Source: Helianthus annuus (Eukaryota; Streptophyta; Magnoliopsida; Asterales; Asteraceae). From it: a stretch of DNA of 64,000 nucleotides. The DNA lies in NCBI RefSeq assembly GCF_002127325.2, contig NC_035443.2, positions 32,043,930 through 32,107,929 of the forward strand, written 5' to 3'. This document shows, piece by piece, positions 23,269-35,115 of the stretch (position 1 is its first letter; each line of letters begins with the position of its first letter). The position numbers and the translations under genes were made by a program. Under the pieces are notes generated by a model. It saw nothing but the letters and a program-made list of their open reading frames with translations. It was not told where the DNA came from and did not search any database.

Positions 23269-25369
23269 GAATGTTGACGAGTCTTAAGTGTCGAGTCTTC
23301 AACATCTTCAGTCTTTATCAGTCTTCGGGCGTCTCTTCGAAGTATCTTACATTGTAAAGCATCCTCAAATCTCTCTCTCTCTTCTCTATCAATACCAACA
23401 AACTTCCCTCGAACTCTTTTACCAGAATCTGAACTTGGCTCTTGCTTCTCTTGATCAGATCTCTTGATTCCTTAAGTTCATCAGCACCATCATCTTGTGT
23501 GAACTTTATCTTCCAGAATCGTAACCTGGCTTTTTAGCATCTACAGACTCCCCCTTTCGATAAGCTGGGATCGCAGTCTGGCTTTCACAGGTTCAAGATC
23601 GTGACCTGTCTCACATTTCTACTCAGGATTGAAACCTGGCTTTTTCTAAACACAGAATCTTCAGGAATCGGAACCTGGCTTTCTCTAACCACAAACTCCT
23701 CAGAATCGATTAACCCAGCTCTTACTCAAACCTGCACATTCTCTACCTCACTATAAATTTTACAATTTTAACATTTTGACAAATTTATAATTTCTGCTTA
23801 CCATTTGTAGAAACAAAATCAATCAAAGAATGATTTTACATATGCAAAACTTCTGATGACCACTTGTAGACCAAAGATTCAAAATCTTTTCTCACTTATA
23901 TCACAAACTCCCTCTCAAATTAATATTCATCATGTTTAGCACTTGGGATTTTGAAAATCAGCTTTTCAACACCAGTTGTCGAAAATATTTTTGGATTTTT
24001 CAAAACTTTATGCTAAAACACACTCAAACTCTTTTTGGATTTTTGAATAAAATGAAATGCAGTAAAGATCTATTTACAGACAATATTTTTGTTAGTTTGT
24101 GTAAGAGGATCATATCATTTTTTGAGACAAATCACCAACACCGTTAAGCTTTATACATTTTAAGTTCTAAACAATTCACCTAGATTGTCAGTATACTGGT
24201 CCACTTAAATTTTCACACAAAGTTCAACTATTTCGAGAAACGAGATTAGTGTCTTAAGAACTTGAACCTATTCGCGTGTCTCACCACTTGAATATACTCC
24301 CGTATCCAGATCCCAATATTCAGTCTTACAGGTGAGTATACCTAGATGATATCTATTAAAGGATTAGATTCGAAACCGTGAGAGCTCAGGTCAGAACTTC
24401 CGTTCAGCAGAGAGATGACGACTCGACTTTTGATGTGTTCCCTTTAGAGAATCTTTTCTTCAACAGCACATGATTAGCATTTTTTAATGTTTCATCATTT
24501 TTTGTACTGAGGGCAGCGCTATATTTCAAGAAAATGCAAAGTATTATACGGGGACTAGGCCATTGCTTCCGCAAAATCAGAAGTCCCGGGATAATACCCC
24601 AGATATCACGGAGTATAAAGACCTAGTATCTCAGAAAGAGGGACCTTTCAAACAAGATTTCGGGGGTTACCCATATATTCAAGAAATGTTCCCCACGAGA
24701 TAAGAAAGTTTGAAATTTAGGTTTATATCTCGAAAACAATCTACTGAATGTGTAAAAACCTACTGGCACATCTGCAGTGAGATTGTTTATCACATTTTCA
24801 TCTTTCCAATTCTTTAGCATGTTGTGATAGTCCACTGATGTACTATCATCTCCTCTTTTCTCAACAAAACTCATTTTTGGATTTTATCATGTTTTTGGCT
24901 TTTTTCAAATTTTCTAATGTTTTTGGATTTTTTGAAATTTCTTACTCCCCCTAAAATTCAGAAACATTTTAAAAAAATTTGAAAACAAACCATACAAGAA
25001 AATTGAAAACTGTTGTGAATTGCTTCAAATCGCCATTCACTTGGCATAAACAATCAGAACTCCCCCTTACAACAAGCTATTTTCTCATTATGATTTCAAA
25101 ACACTTAAGTTTGTTTTAATCAAAATGGTTTTTCCGGAAAATAGTTTTGTTTATTTTACAAACCACTTGTAGGTTCGGGGTTCATCATATTGCTTTTCAA
25201 TCACTTTTATGAGGATTTCATCAAGTTCAAATTAATGACCTTGATAAATCACTTTATCAGACAAACCTCTGTACCACTTGTAAGAAAGCACAATCAAAAC
25301 TGATATGAAGAATGATGCCGATTCCTGCTCCACTCTTACCAACCTGGGAGCTCCGGCAAGTCAGGTTTT
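23269..25369 (-). other. Copia1 3' non-coding region following a deleted pol
   Basis: This 2.1-kb AT-rich tract holds repeated clauses on the + strand such as CGGAACCTGGCTTTCT and AATCGTAACCTGGC at about 23500-23720. It also has a TTAGGGGGAGTAAG segment on the - strand near 24945 that resembles the post-pol region of Sirevirus-like elements. Gag ends at 25370 and this 3' region follows directly, so protease to RNase H have been deleted. One short ORF (24623-24874) lies within it. Confidence 0.7.
24623..24874 (-). CDS. Small ORF of unknown function in the Copia1 3' region
   Basis: An ATG-started frame of 83 codons begins MSFVEKRGDDSTSVDYHNML. No domain is recognised. Its first 60 nucleotides are nearly repeated, in the opposite orientation relative to the element, inside the Tat-like LTR at 8428-8487. 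It may be a remnant of an element-specific conserved segment and need not be a protein gene. Confidence 0.25.
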   Translation of the reverse strand: MSFVEKRGDDSTSVDYHNMLKNWKDENVINNLTADVPVGFYTFSRLFSRYKPKFQTFLSRGEHFLNIWVTPEILFERSLFLRY

Positions 25370-27125
25370 TCAATCAAAAAATATATCAACCCAAGCCTGA
25401 CCAGCCTTGGGTGATACCGAGTTACCAACACTCGATTTCTTACCTCCCATCTTCTTCTCATAGAACTCTTTAACCCCTTTGACTTTTCTGTCAATCATTT
25501 TTCCAAAGATGTGCTTCACTTTGGGGTTAAAGGCCTTTTCAACATCAAAAACCTTTTTATCAGAGTAAAATTGGTTTGAAATTTCAACTTTTCCAATTTT
25601 CTTTTTAAAATTTTCAGCTCGAAGTGGTGGAAAATTCACATCATCCACAGTCGGCACTGATTTTTCACCATTTTCCTCAACCTGTGGCTCCTCTGATTTT
25701 GTGGAATCAGATTCATCGCCAGAAGATAGCTCCTCTGATTTTGACGAATTAGAATCATTGCTAGAACTATCACCAGATTTCTTAACAACCCATTTCTGGT
25801 TGTCAGAATTTGCTCTTCTCTTATAAAACCTGTTTGAACATTCACCAATTTCAAATTTTGAATTTTTGAAAAGTTTAGTTCTCTCAATTGGTGGTTCAAA
25901 CTCAATCTCTTTTCTTCCATTTTAGAAACTCCCTGTTTTGATTGTATTGCCTTTGAAGAATCATTCGCAATATGACCAGCTGTGTTGCATTGAAAACAGG
26001 TTCTTGTTTCTTTCTTTTGAACAACTTCCTTTTTCATCTCTTCTTGCTTCTTTGCAAGGAATTCTCTGTTCGACTGCTTTCTGAACAAATTTTCTTTTTC
26101 CTCTTCAGAAGATGTACCTGAAACAAAAAACATTTTTGATTTAAAATCTCTAACATATTTTTCATTTTTATGATTTTCTGGTGGGATAAATCCAAGACCT
26201 TTCTTTTTGAAATTACCGTTATGGTTTGGTTTCTTTCGATAACCAGAACCAGAACTGTAACCCTTTTTCTTGTTTTCTCTTTGTTGAACTCTTGAGGTGT
26301 ATTTTTTAGGTTTATCATTAAGATTTACATCTTTTATTTCAGAAATATTAATTTCTGTTAGTTTGAAAACCTTTTTGATCATTTCAGGTTTGACACCTCT
26401 TATTGGAAATTCCTCATCAGAATACAATTTGTAGAATCATTCAAAGTATATGCAACTTTAAATGTTTCGTTATCCAAATTAGATTTTGATAACAGGAATT
26501 CTTTATTATAAACTCTTTTGCCCTGTTTTTCAGTTTGACTTGGAGTGCTGGACTCAGACTTTGACTCCGACATAGACTCCGACTTTGACTCCTCTGTTTC
26601 ATCGTTATCTAACACATGATCCACCACTTTCTTCATCAATTGAGATTGTTGATCAGTGTCAGACGATGTGAAAGTAACATCAATATTTTCTGGCAAATTG
26701 ACTGAGGACTCCGACTCCCACTGTAAGTTTGTTGCCTTTTTGACTCTTTTTGAATTTGGATTTCTCGGAGAATATCCATTTTCAAACGGGGGTAGACACT
26801 TGTTATAACTGACACCTTGTTTCTTACCAGTTGTCTTAACATCAGTATCCTTCTTCTTTTCTTTCTTCTTTTCAGGAGTCTTTTCTTCAGATACCTTCTG
26901 TTCTTCAGTCACTTCTTCATCTTCAAATGCCTTCATGCCTTCAATAGTTGGATAAATCCTGTCAATGACATAAGAAGTACATGACTAACTTTTTAATAAA
27001 CGATTAACTCTTTCAATTTCAATTCTTTGAGTCTCCAGTTTCTGTTCCAGAACATCACACTTCTCGATATAATTGTTCACAACTTTTTTCTTTATCATGA
27101 AAGCTCCTTGAAGTGTCTTTATTGC
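25370..27125 (-). pseudogene. Copia1 gag, C-terminal part (broken)
   Basis: Reading leftwards from the Copia2 insertion, the gag continues as a coiled-coil segment (IEKCDVLEQKLETQRIEIER, about 27000-27090). A lysine/glutamate-rich and serine-rich section follows (26936-26400), then 26427-25636 with a basic region and a degenerate second knuckle (CFQCNTAGHIANDS), then 25657-25370 ending QAWVDIFFD and a stop. The pieces lie in different frames, so several frameshifts are present. The tryptophan-containing end matches the gag ends of Copia2 (WVPKSN) and Copia3 (WVSIYN). Confidence 0.8.
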
Positions 27126-27512
27126 TGTTGGAACCTGAAGGTTTATACATGTAGGTTTGCATAGTATAGGGGTTGTTTTGTGTATTTCTCTAATATATGT
27201 GTATGGGCCGATTAGGTGGTTTGGGTTATGTCGCAACCGGGTTAGCTTGTGGGCTTAGGTTTCGGCCTAGATAGTTAGTATTTAAACAAACCTCAACCTT
27301 AGGGTTGAGGTTGTTGGTTGAATAGGAGGTTGCGAGTTCAAGGGAGAGTCTTGTATCAGTCTTTGATAATCATTGAATGCAAGATTTCGGTTTGTTACTT
27401 GTTCATTGTTTTCATCTTGGTTATTATATTTATTCTTGAATCACCTATTGATTGGATTCCGCACAATCAATAGGTTGTTTGATATCATTGAGAGATCCTC
27501 ACGGGTTTTACA
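27126..27512 (+). mobile_element. Copia2 5' LTR
   Basis: The LTR starts TGTTGGAACCTG and ends GGGTTTTACA. It is 386/387 identical to the 3' copy. It contains a GGGCCGATTAGG segment, a TATTTAAACA TATA-like word at about 27281, and the inverted pair CCTCAACC/GGTTGAGG at about 27292-27312. Confidence 0.93.
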
Positions 27513-27514
27513 AT

Positions 27515-27527
27515 TGGTATCAGAGCC
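27515..27527 (+). promoter_or_regulatory. Copia2 primer-binding site
   Basis: TGGTATCAGAGCC, two bases after the LTR, is complementary to the 3' end of initiator methionine tRNA, the usual primer for copia elements. Confidence 0.9.
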
Positions 27528-28174
27528 ATTGAAGCCATTCAAGGGCTCGGTTTTGATATCATTCGGATTCAAGAATCGTGTGTGCTACTGATCTGTTTGT
27601 TGCGTGTTTTTGCAGTGATATATTCAAACTGTTCATGACCGATTCATTAAAATTATACTGATTTTGGTTTGTTGATTTCTGAAAAAGGTGTTTGCTGATT
27701 TTACGGGAAGTTGGTGGTCAACAAATTCAAAGATTACAATATCTTTGAATTTTGGAAGTGCTGAAAAATCGGGATTGCGAGTAAACAGATCTTATCGTTT
27801 ATTCTTTTGCAGGTTTCGACTCGCAACCATCACTGTTGCGGTTCATCACGTTCTGGTTTCGACTCGCAACCATCTCTGTTGCGGTTCATCACGTTCTGGT
27901 TACGACTCGCAACCATTTATTCAGTCTCCACTCGCAGCCAAAGCAGTTTCGACTCGCAACCTCAGTTTCGGCTCATTCTGTTTTAGTTTCGACTCGCAAC
28001 CACAACTCGCAACCACAGCAGTTACGACTCGCAACCACAACAGTTACGACTCGCAACCACAACAGTTTCGACCCAACTGTTACGACTCGCAACGACACTG
28101 ATTTACGGACATTTGAACTGTTGACTTTTGGACTTAAAACAAAATCAATTAATTAATTAACTGATTAATTAAAT
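27528..28174 (+). repeat. Copia2 leader with repeated GACTCGCAAC motif
   Basis: The untranslated leader contains at least eight exact GACTCGCAAC words between about 27815 and 28095, at irregular spacing, often preceded by TTTC or TTAC. Two CAG sites preceded by T-rich tracts (about 27614 and 27811) resemble splice acceptors. The short open frames here simply translate the repeat. Confidence 0.75.
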
Positions 28175-31100
28175 ATGTCGTCAAACAACAGTGAATTGAC
28201 CGCCCTTAATCAACAACAAGAATTGGACTCAAAGCTTGGAACTACAACACGCATTCCTAGGTTAACTGATGCTAATGATTTTCCCGAGTGGAAGTGGCGC
28301 TTTGAACAGCATCTGAAGGTTAAGGATTACAAACTGTGGCGAAGCATTTTGAGAGGACCTAGGGAGATTATGATGGAAAGCCCCACAGAACCAGATGTCA
28401 AAATAAAGAAGCCTCGAGATCAGTACACTGAAGATGATTTGCTCATTGTTGAAGAAGATGATCGAGCTCTTTCCTACTTAACCATGGGTTTGGGTCCTGA
28501 TATTGCTATTGGTTTTCGCACCTGCAAATCTGCCAAAGAATTGTGGGATTCTCTGATCGAGGTATATGAAGGAAACGAAGACATGAAAGAGAGCCGAAGA
28601 AATTTGCTGCAACAAAACTTCAACAATTTCAACCATATTTATGGTGAAACGATAGACAATCAGATTCAGAGATTCGTGAAGCTTGTCACTCAAATGCAAA
28701 TGGAAGAAATTCATACAACAAATGCATCCTCAAATCGACAACTTCTCAATGCACTACCAAAGAGTTGGGATTATCATGTTGCTATGATCAAGAAGACAAA
28801 AGACCTAGCTAGATGCACTCTGTCAGAGATGATCTCTCACATTAAGGCATGCGAACTGGATGATAAGCAAAGAGAAACAAATTACAAGAACAGTATGCTA
28901 GCTGCTGGTTTCTCCATTGCTCCCGCCTCCTCCAACAACAACAGCAACACAGCCTTATTGTCTCAAGGAGGCTTTCAGATGTTTCGCAATACTTCATCCG
29001 CTTCTCCAACTTCAGCAAAGGTACACTCATCTGGATCCTCAAATCAAGTCGTTTCTCCAGCTTCTCCTGCTTCAATTCAAAATGCTGGAAATGTCTCTAC
29101 TGTTGCTCCTACCTCTGCCTCCGCTGCAAACAACGAAATGATGGCCTTCTTCGCAAATCAATCAAAGGAAAAACTGGATATAGCAGCGTCAGTGATCAAC
29201 TGTCTGAATGCTTTCATTGCAGGAAAGCTTGATCCACCAAAGTGGAGTCCTGATGATCTGACACAGATTCATCCAGATGATGTTGAAGAAATGGATATCA
29301 CCTGGCAGATGGCAATGGCAGCCTTCAGAGCCCAAAAGTTTGTGAAAAGAACAGGTAAAAACAGGTGGGGAAATGCATGGAATGGAGCTGCTAAAGTGCC
29401 CTTTAATCTTCGTTGTTTCAACTGTCATGAGGAAGGACACTATGCTCGAAACTGCCCGAAGCCACTTGTAAACAGAGATCAAACTCCTGCAACTCCTGCT
29501 CAACCTGCAACTCCTAATCGAGAAAGAGCTCTTGTGACCACTACAAGTATAGCAGATGCTGCCGCTTCTGGAAGTCCACAGCCGCAAGGATTAGCACAAG
29601 CACTGGTGGTGCAGCCCAACATCAACTTTGATTGGTCTTCAGAAATTGAGCGTCTGAACATATCAGCTCCAGAGAATCAAACTGCTACATCCAACATTGC
29701 TTTCATGACTTCAAGCGAACATGGCCCAAAGCCAGAGGAAGAGACTGCAGCTGATGATTTTGCATTCATGACTCAAATCCTGTCAGCACCTGTCAAAGGT
29801 CTCACGAAAGAAGAGGTAATTTCTGTTTTCTGCACACCTGAATGTAGGGAACGAGTTGAGGCTTATAGAATTCACAACGCTGAGCTAATCGAAGACTATA
29901 ATGAAATTAAACGGAAAAATTTCACTTTAACGAAAAACGAAAAACTTTTCAAAGAGAAAATCGAAGCTCAGCGTAAGGACATCGCTCAACTCAAGGACGA
30001 TGTTAGTGTAGCTACGGCCCAACTCATCATAGTCAAAGAAAAACTGTGTGAGGTGACTAAAGAACTGGAGAATGTTAGGGATAAATACCAAATTAATCAG
30101 TTAAACATTAAAAAATTCGATTCCTCCAGTAAATTAGTCAAAAATCTGTGTGATCAACAATTAGCATATTCTAAAAAGAAAGGGTCGGGATTGGGTTATA
30201 ATCAGACTCCTCCTCCGTACAATGATAATTACACTTATTTACCAATGACTGAGGAGGAGATGCTGAACGAAAGTAAAATGACCTATGATTCAAATAACAA
30301 CAAATCGTCTGTCCATAACAGACATGTTGAGCCACAAAAGTCTACACCTTTGAATTTTGTTCATAAAGGGACAATTGATCCTAACGTTTCATCGTCATGT
30401 GCAGATGATAGCTCTGAAGTAAAGTGTGGTGATGTTCATGGGAGTGAACCAGTAGTTATTTCAAATGTTTCTGAACCATATTTTGAACATTATTCTGAAC
30501 CAACTGAGTCTGACATTGCTTTTACTAGTTCTTTGTTTGCGTCGTTTTCAGCTTATGTTTCATCTTGTGAGCCTGTTGTTTTGGGCAAAACTGATAATGT
30601 TTGTGTGGATGATTTGAACAATAAGTGTGGTGATTGTTTTTCAGCCAATGCTTGTGATCCTAACATCTCTAATGTTTCAGCTTGTGAAAATGTTACAGAC
30701 GAGGTCCCTCAGGATGCATTCAGTGAAACCACTGAAACGACTTCTCAAGAAAATCAAGAGTATCCTGATTCTTCTTCTGAATCTGTCTCAGTGGGTGTCC
30801 CTAATGTTGAATCTAGTGGGACCCCATTGGAAACTGTGTTAACTAATGAACCTGAATCTGTGTCACAAGATCAATGCTCTGAGGAAATGCATGTTGATGA
30901 AACTTCTTCAGGCTCAGAAAAGGAACCTGAATCAGTTTCACATGACAAATGCATTGAGGAATAGCATATTGCTGAGACTTCTTCTTGTTCGGGAAGTGAA
31001 CCTGAATCAGTTTCAGATGATAAATGCCTTGATAAAACGCATTTGGATGAAACTCGTACATGTTCAAATTCGGAATCAAGATTAAGTAACAATGAAAAGG

Positions 31101-31747
31101 ATGCTGATCTAAAAGAGAAATCTTTAGAAGAAAATTTGTCTAAAGAAAAACCACAAGTCAAACATGTTCAGAAAACTAAAACATCGAATCACACGAAATC
31201 AAGCAAACAGAGTCAAAATGTCAAGAATATTCAAAATGTGAAACGTCAAACATGTTTTAACTGTGGCATTGCTGGTCACATTGCCAGAAATTGTGGTAAA
31301 CTCCCAAGGACACCGAATAAGAAAACATCAGGGCGAAATCAGAAGGTCACGTCTAACCGATATCACTGTTCGGAGTCCATGATGTCTGCAAGGACTAAGA
31401 CGATGAAGAACAACTATCATCATAGGACTAGACCTTCTGATCAGGATTGGAATGCAGCCAAACGCTATAATCAATATCAGAATAGACAAACAAATTTTCA
31501 GCGTAATCGAAGTAATTCTTTTGATAACGCTTTTGAAAGTTTCAATTCTAACTGGTCAAGACAGTTTTGGAAACCTAAAGCTAATGGCATGCAATCCAAT
31601 TCAATGAAATCATATCATCAAAATGTCGCCAAAAGGAATGTTTCAAAATTTCTGAATAAAGATAATTTGGTTTGGCAGAGGGTGACGTATATCGATGCAC
31701 AAGGAAAACCCAGATCCACTATGGGCTGGGTTCCTAAATCTAACTAA
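28175..31747 (+). pseudogene. gag: Copia2 gag polyprotein with one in-frame TAG
   Basis: The frame starts at the ATG at 28175 and, apart from TAG at 30962-30964, is open to TAA at 31745-31747 (about 1190 codons). An N-terminal copia gag region (RIPRLTDANDFPEWKWRFEQ) is followed by a CCHC knuckle CFNCHEEGHYARNC at about 29413-29455 and a coiled coil at about 29880-30120. An acidic serine-rich region with three 75-bp tandem units (30848-31072) comes next, then a second knuckle CFNCGIAGHIARNC at about 31253-31294 and a basic C-terminus ending WVPKSN. The TAG falls in the second repeat unit, before the second knuckle. It may be an inactivating mutation or a leaky stop. The gag is unusually long for copia. 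Confidence 0.85.
30848..31072 (+). repeat. Three 75-bp tandem units inside gag
   Basis: GAACCTGAATC recurs at 30848, 30923 and 30998, so each unit encodes 25 residues of the pattern EPESVS-DKC-E-H--ETSS. The copies have diverged. The TAG stop at 30962 replaces a codon that is ATG in unit 1 and ACG in unit 3. Confidence 0.85.
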
Positions 31748-31764
31748 TCCCGCTAATCGTGCAG
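31741..31764 (+). promoter_or_regulatory. Putative 3' splice site between gag and pol of Copia2
   Basis: Directly at the gag stop, TAACTAATCCCGCTAATC supplies branch-point-like CTAAT words, and GTGCAG (31759-31764) an acceptor. Gag and pol lie in different frames with no usable overlap: the gag frame ends at 31745-31747 and the pol frame opens only after a TAA at 31741-31743. A spliced pol mRNA would explain expression. The same layout occurs in Copia3 at about 59321-59350. No donor has been identified. Confidence 0.4.
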
Positions 31765-34700
31765 GAACAGCTGTGGAGGACTACCGTGCGCCTCTGGTAC
31801 ATGGATAGTGGCTGTTCCAGGCACATGACAGGAGACCTATCCCAACTGGTAAATGTCAAAGAGTTTAATGGTGGATATGTCTCATTTGCGGGAGGAGAGT
31901 CAGGCAGAATCACGTTAAAAGGAACTGCTCGAAACGGTGTCTTAAGCTTTGAAAATGTTAATTATGTTCCAGAACTGAAACACAATCTGTTAAGTATTTC
32001 GCAGATCTGTGATCGAGGGAATTCAGTTCATTTCACGAAGAAGGGATGTCATGTTCTTAAGCCTGGGATTGTTATTCCAGAAGACTGGTTCTTAATGACA
32101 GCTGAAAGGAAGGGAAATGCTTACGTCATTGATATGAACAAGAAACCGTGTGAAGAGATCACTTGTCTGTTTTCAAAGATTTCGGAGCATGATGGTCTGC
32201 TGTGGCATCGTCGACTTGGGCATGTGAATATGAAAAATCTGAACCGTCTAGCTAAAGGTCAACTGGTACGTGATCTTCCAATCAAGGACTTCATGTTGGT
32301 GGAGAAATGTGTTGCTTGTGCGAAAGGGAAAGCTCATCGAAAACCTCATAAGACTAAACCAGTACCCTCGACAAAAGCTGTACTCGAACTACTTCACATG
32401 GATCTTTTTGGTCCAGTGAATGTGCTGAGTATTGGGAAGAAAGCTTACTGTCTGGTAATCGTCGATGATTACTCTCGCTACACTTGGGTGTATTTTCTCA
32501 GCCACAAAAATGAAACTGCTGTCTTGGTAAAACAATTCATTACTTTGGCTGAAAATCAAGCGAGTACTAAGGTGAAGGTTATTCGATCAGACAATGGGAC
32601 AGAATTCAAGAACGTTACTTTGGATACTTTCTGTGTTGATAAGGGAATCGATCGTCAGTTCAGTGCGCCTCGAACTCCACAACAAAATGGAGTAGCTGAA
32701 AGAAGGAATCGTACTCTCATTGAGGCTGCACGTACTATGCTGGCTGATTCAAAGCTTCCTAGCTTCTTTTGGGCCGAGGCTGTTAGCACGGCTTGTTATA
32801 TCCAGAATCATGCTTTAGTAAACAAACGTCACATGAAAACCCCTTATGAGATTCTGGAAGGACATAAACCTTCGGTTTCACACTTTCGTATCTTTGGTTG
32901 TCCATGTGTATTATTACTAATGGACTCCAATGGAAAGTTTGAAGTCAAAGGTGACGAATGTTACTTTGTTGGATATGCTAAAGGCTCTGCTTATAGGGTA
33001 TACAACAAAGTAACTAAAAAGGTCGTCGAGTCGTGCAACATTGAATGGCTTGAAGAGAATGCTACGGACGCTAGAGTTGGTCCAGATTGGTTATACAATT
33101 ATTCTGCTCTGTTTAAATCATTTAACATTTTGTCAAGTGATGTTTCAGTTGCAGGTGTGTCTATTCCCAAACAACCATTGTCGTTTGAAGATACGGAAGA
33201 CGAAGAACAGATGCAAGACAACGTGAGGCATCATACCATTGATCCACCGGGAATGGTGTTTACACAACATCCTACACCAACTCCGATGGTCAATCGATCC
33301 CCTGAGGGTGCATCAACTAGTGACTCTGCATTGTTTCCTGAACCAATTCCTGAGGACTGTGTTGTCACTTCTCCTGTAGTTCACACTACTACAGCACCTA
33401 ATGAGGGGGAGTCTAGCAACACCACCACTGAAGAGGAGATTGTACCTGATTTGGCCATACCTACGAGCGTTCAACGCAATCACCCAATCGAGAATGTGAT
33501 TGGTCCTGTAAATGCAGTAATTTTGACCAGGAGTCAATCAGGAACCATTAACACTTGCTTATATTCTTGTTATCTTTCTCAAATCGAACCTAAAACCATT
33601 GATATAGCTTTGCAGGAACCTGGCTGGGTAGATGCTATGCACGAAGAGCTGAACCAGTTTGAAAAACTTGGAGTATGGAAGCTCGTCAAGTTGCCAGCAG
33701 GAAAACGTAAGCTTGGAACTAGATGGGTATTTCGAAACAAGCAGGATTCTGCAGGAGTCATCGTTCGAAACAAAGCAAGGCTGGTGGTTCAGGGATTTAG
33801 ACAAATTGAAGGACTGGATTATGATGAAGTATATGCTCCGGTTGCACGACTTGAAGCCATCCGGATCTTTTTGGCTTACGCGTCATACATGGGATTCACT
33901 GTTTATCAGATGGATGTCAAGACCGCGTTTCTCTATGGAGATGTGAAGGAAGAAATTTTTGTCGAGCAGCCGCCAGGGTTTGTGCATCCAGACCATCCTG
34001 AGTACGCTTACAAGCTAGACAAGGCACTGTACGGGTTACACCAGGCTCCTCGAGCTTGGTATGCCACACTAACAGAGCATCTGTTGGCTCATGGGTATAC
34101 GCGTGGCACCATAGACCAGACTCTATTCATCAAGAAAGTAGGACGTGATCAAATCTTGGTTCAAATCTATGTTGATGATATCATTTTCGGATCTACAAGT
34201 GAGGATCTTTGCAAGGAGTTCGAGAGAGTTATGAAGAAGAAGTTTGAAATGAGTGCTCTGGGGGAGATGACACTGTTTTTGGGTCTACAAGTCAAGCAGA
34301 GTTCGCAAGGAATTCTTATTCATCAAGGGAAGTATGTGGATGATGTGCTGGCAAAATTTAAATTCACGGACGCAAAGCCTGCTGAAACACCTATGGCAGA
34401 GAGACCACTATTGACTGAAGATGAAGAAGGAGAGTCTGTCAATCAACGTCAATATAGGTCCATGATTGGGTCATTGATGTATCTCACAGCTAGTCGTCCG
34501 GACATCATGTTTGCTGTTTGCAACTGTGCACGCTATCAGGCTAGTCCTAAAACTTCTCACCTTACTGCTGTTAAAAGGATCTTTCGGTATCTTAAAGGCC
34601 GGCCTCGGTTTGGCCTATGGTATCCGAGGGATTCCAATTTTGACTTGTTTGCTTTCTCTGACAGCAATTTTGGAGGTACTGACAGTGACAGGAAATCTAC

Positions 34701-35115
34701 ATCTGCGGGATGCCAATTTTTGGGTGATCGGCTCATTTCTTGGCAATGCAAGAAACAACAAACAGTGGCGATATCTACAGCTGAAGCCGAGTATGTTGCT
34801 GCTTCTGCTTCTTGCTCTCAAGTGGTGTGGATGCAACATCAATTGCAGGATTATGGTTTGACTTATCTCAACACTACTATTTACTGCGATAATGATGCTG
34901 CAATACAAATTGTTCGAAATCCTGTCTTTCACTCCAAAACCAAGCACATTGATATTAAAGTTCATTTTATTCGAGACTGTTTTGACAGAGGTCTTATTAC
35001 TCTTGAACAAATCGACACAGATGCAAATGCTGCCGATTTGTTCACTAAACCTGTCAGCAGCTCGAAATTCAGAGTGCTTGTGGATTTTCTAAAAATGATC
35101 CGTTTTACTGATTGA
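31744..35115 (+). CDS. pol: Copia2 pol: protease, integrase, reverse transcriptase, RNase H
   Basis: The frame is open for over 1100 codons with no ATG before the protease motif ([16 protein letters not shown] at about 31804), so it is not made from its own conventional start. The domains in order are aspartic protease; GAG-pre-integrase and HHCC finger ([15 protein letters not shown], then [14 protein letters not shown], about 32205-32345); integrase core with D in [11 protein letters not shown] in RSDNGTEF and E in [10 protein letters not shown]; reverse transcriptase with YVDD (about 34168-34195); and RNase H ([16 protein letters not shown] to [10 protein letters not shown]). All catalytic residues that can be checked by eye are present. 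The 3' end at 35115 is followed by AATTTAGGGGGAGAAAAATT near 35188. The element could be enzymatically competent. Confidence 0.92.
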   Translation, partial: LIPLIVQEQLWRTTVRLWYMDSGCSRHMTGDLSQLVNVKEFNGGYVSFAGGESGRITLKGTARNGVLSFENVNYVPELKHNLLSISQICDRGNSVHFTKKGCHVLKPGIVIPEDWFLMTAERKGNAYVIDMNKKPCEEITCLFSKISEHDGLLWHRRLGHVNMKNLNRLAKGQLVRDLPIKDFMLVEKCVACAKGKAHRKPHKTKPVPSTKAVLELLHMDLFGPVNVLSIGKKAYCLVIVDDYSRYTWVYFLSHKNETAVLVKQFITLAENQASTKVKVIRSDNGTEFKNVTLDTFCVDKGIDRQFSAPRTPQQNGVAERRNRTLIEAARTMLADSKLPSFFWAEAVSTACYIQNHALVNKRHMKTPYEILEGHKPSVSHFRIFGCPCVLLLMDSNGKFEVKGDECYFVGYAKGSAYRVYNKVTKKVVESCNIEWLEENATDARVGPDWLYNYSALFKSFNILSSDVSVAGVSIPKQPLSFEDTEDEEQMQDNVRHHTIDPPGMVFTQHPTPTPMVNRSPEGASTSDSALFPEPIPEDCVVTSPVVHTTTAPNEGESSNTTTEEEIVPDLAIPTSVQRNHPIENVIGPVNAVILTRSQSGTINTCLYSCYLSQIEPKTIDIALQEPGWVDAMHEELNQFEKLGVWKLVKLPAGKRKLGTRWVFRNKQDSAGVIVRNKARLVVQGFRQIEGLDYDEVYAPVARLEAIRIFLAYASYMGFTVYQMDVKTAFLYGDVKEEIFVEQPPGFVHPDHPEYAYKLDKALYGLHQAPRAWYATLTEHLLAHGYTRGTIDQTLFIKKVGRDQILVQIYVDDIIFGSTSEDLCKEFERVMKKKFEMSALGEMTLFLGLQVKQSSQGILIHQGKYVDDVLAKFKFTDAKPAETPMAERPLLTEDEEGESVNQRQYRSMIGSLMYLTASRPDIMFAVCNCARYQASPKTSHLTAVKRIFRYLKGRPRFGLWYPRDSNFDLFAFSDSNFGGTDSDRKSTSAGCQFLGDRLISWQCKKQQTVAISTAEAEYVAASASCSQVVWMQHQLQDYGLTYLNTTIYCDNDAAIQIVRNPVFHSKTKHIDIKVHFIRDCFDRGLITLEQIDTDANAADLFTKPVSSSKFRVLVDFLKMIRFTD

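Noticed and set aside
27815..28095. CRISPR-like spaced repeats
   Set aside because: The repeated word is only about 10 bp, the spacing is irregular, and this is the leader of a plant retrotransposon.
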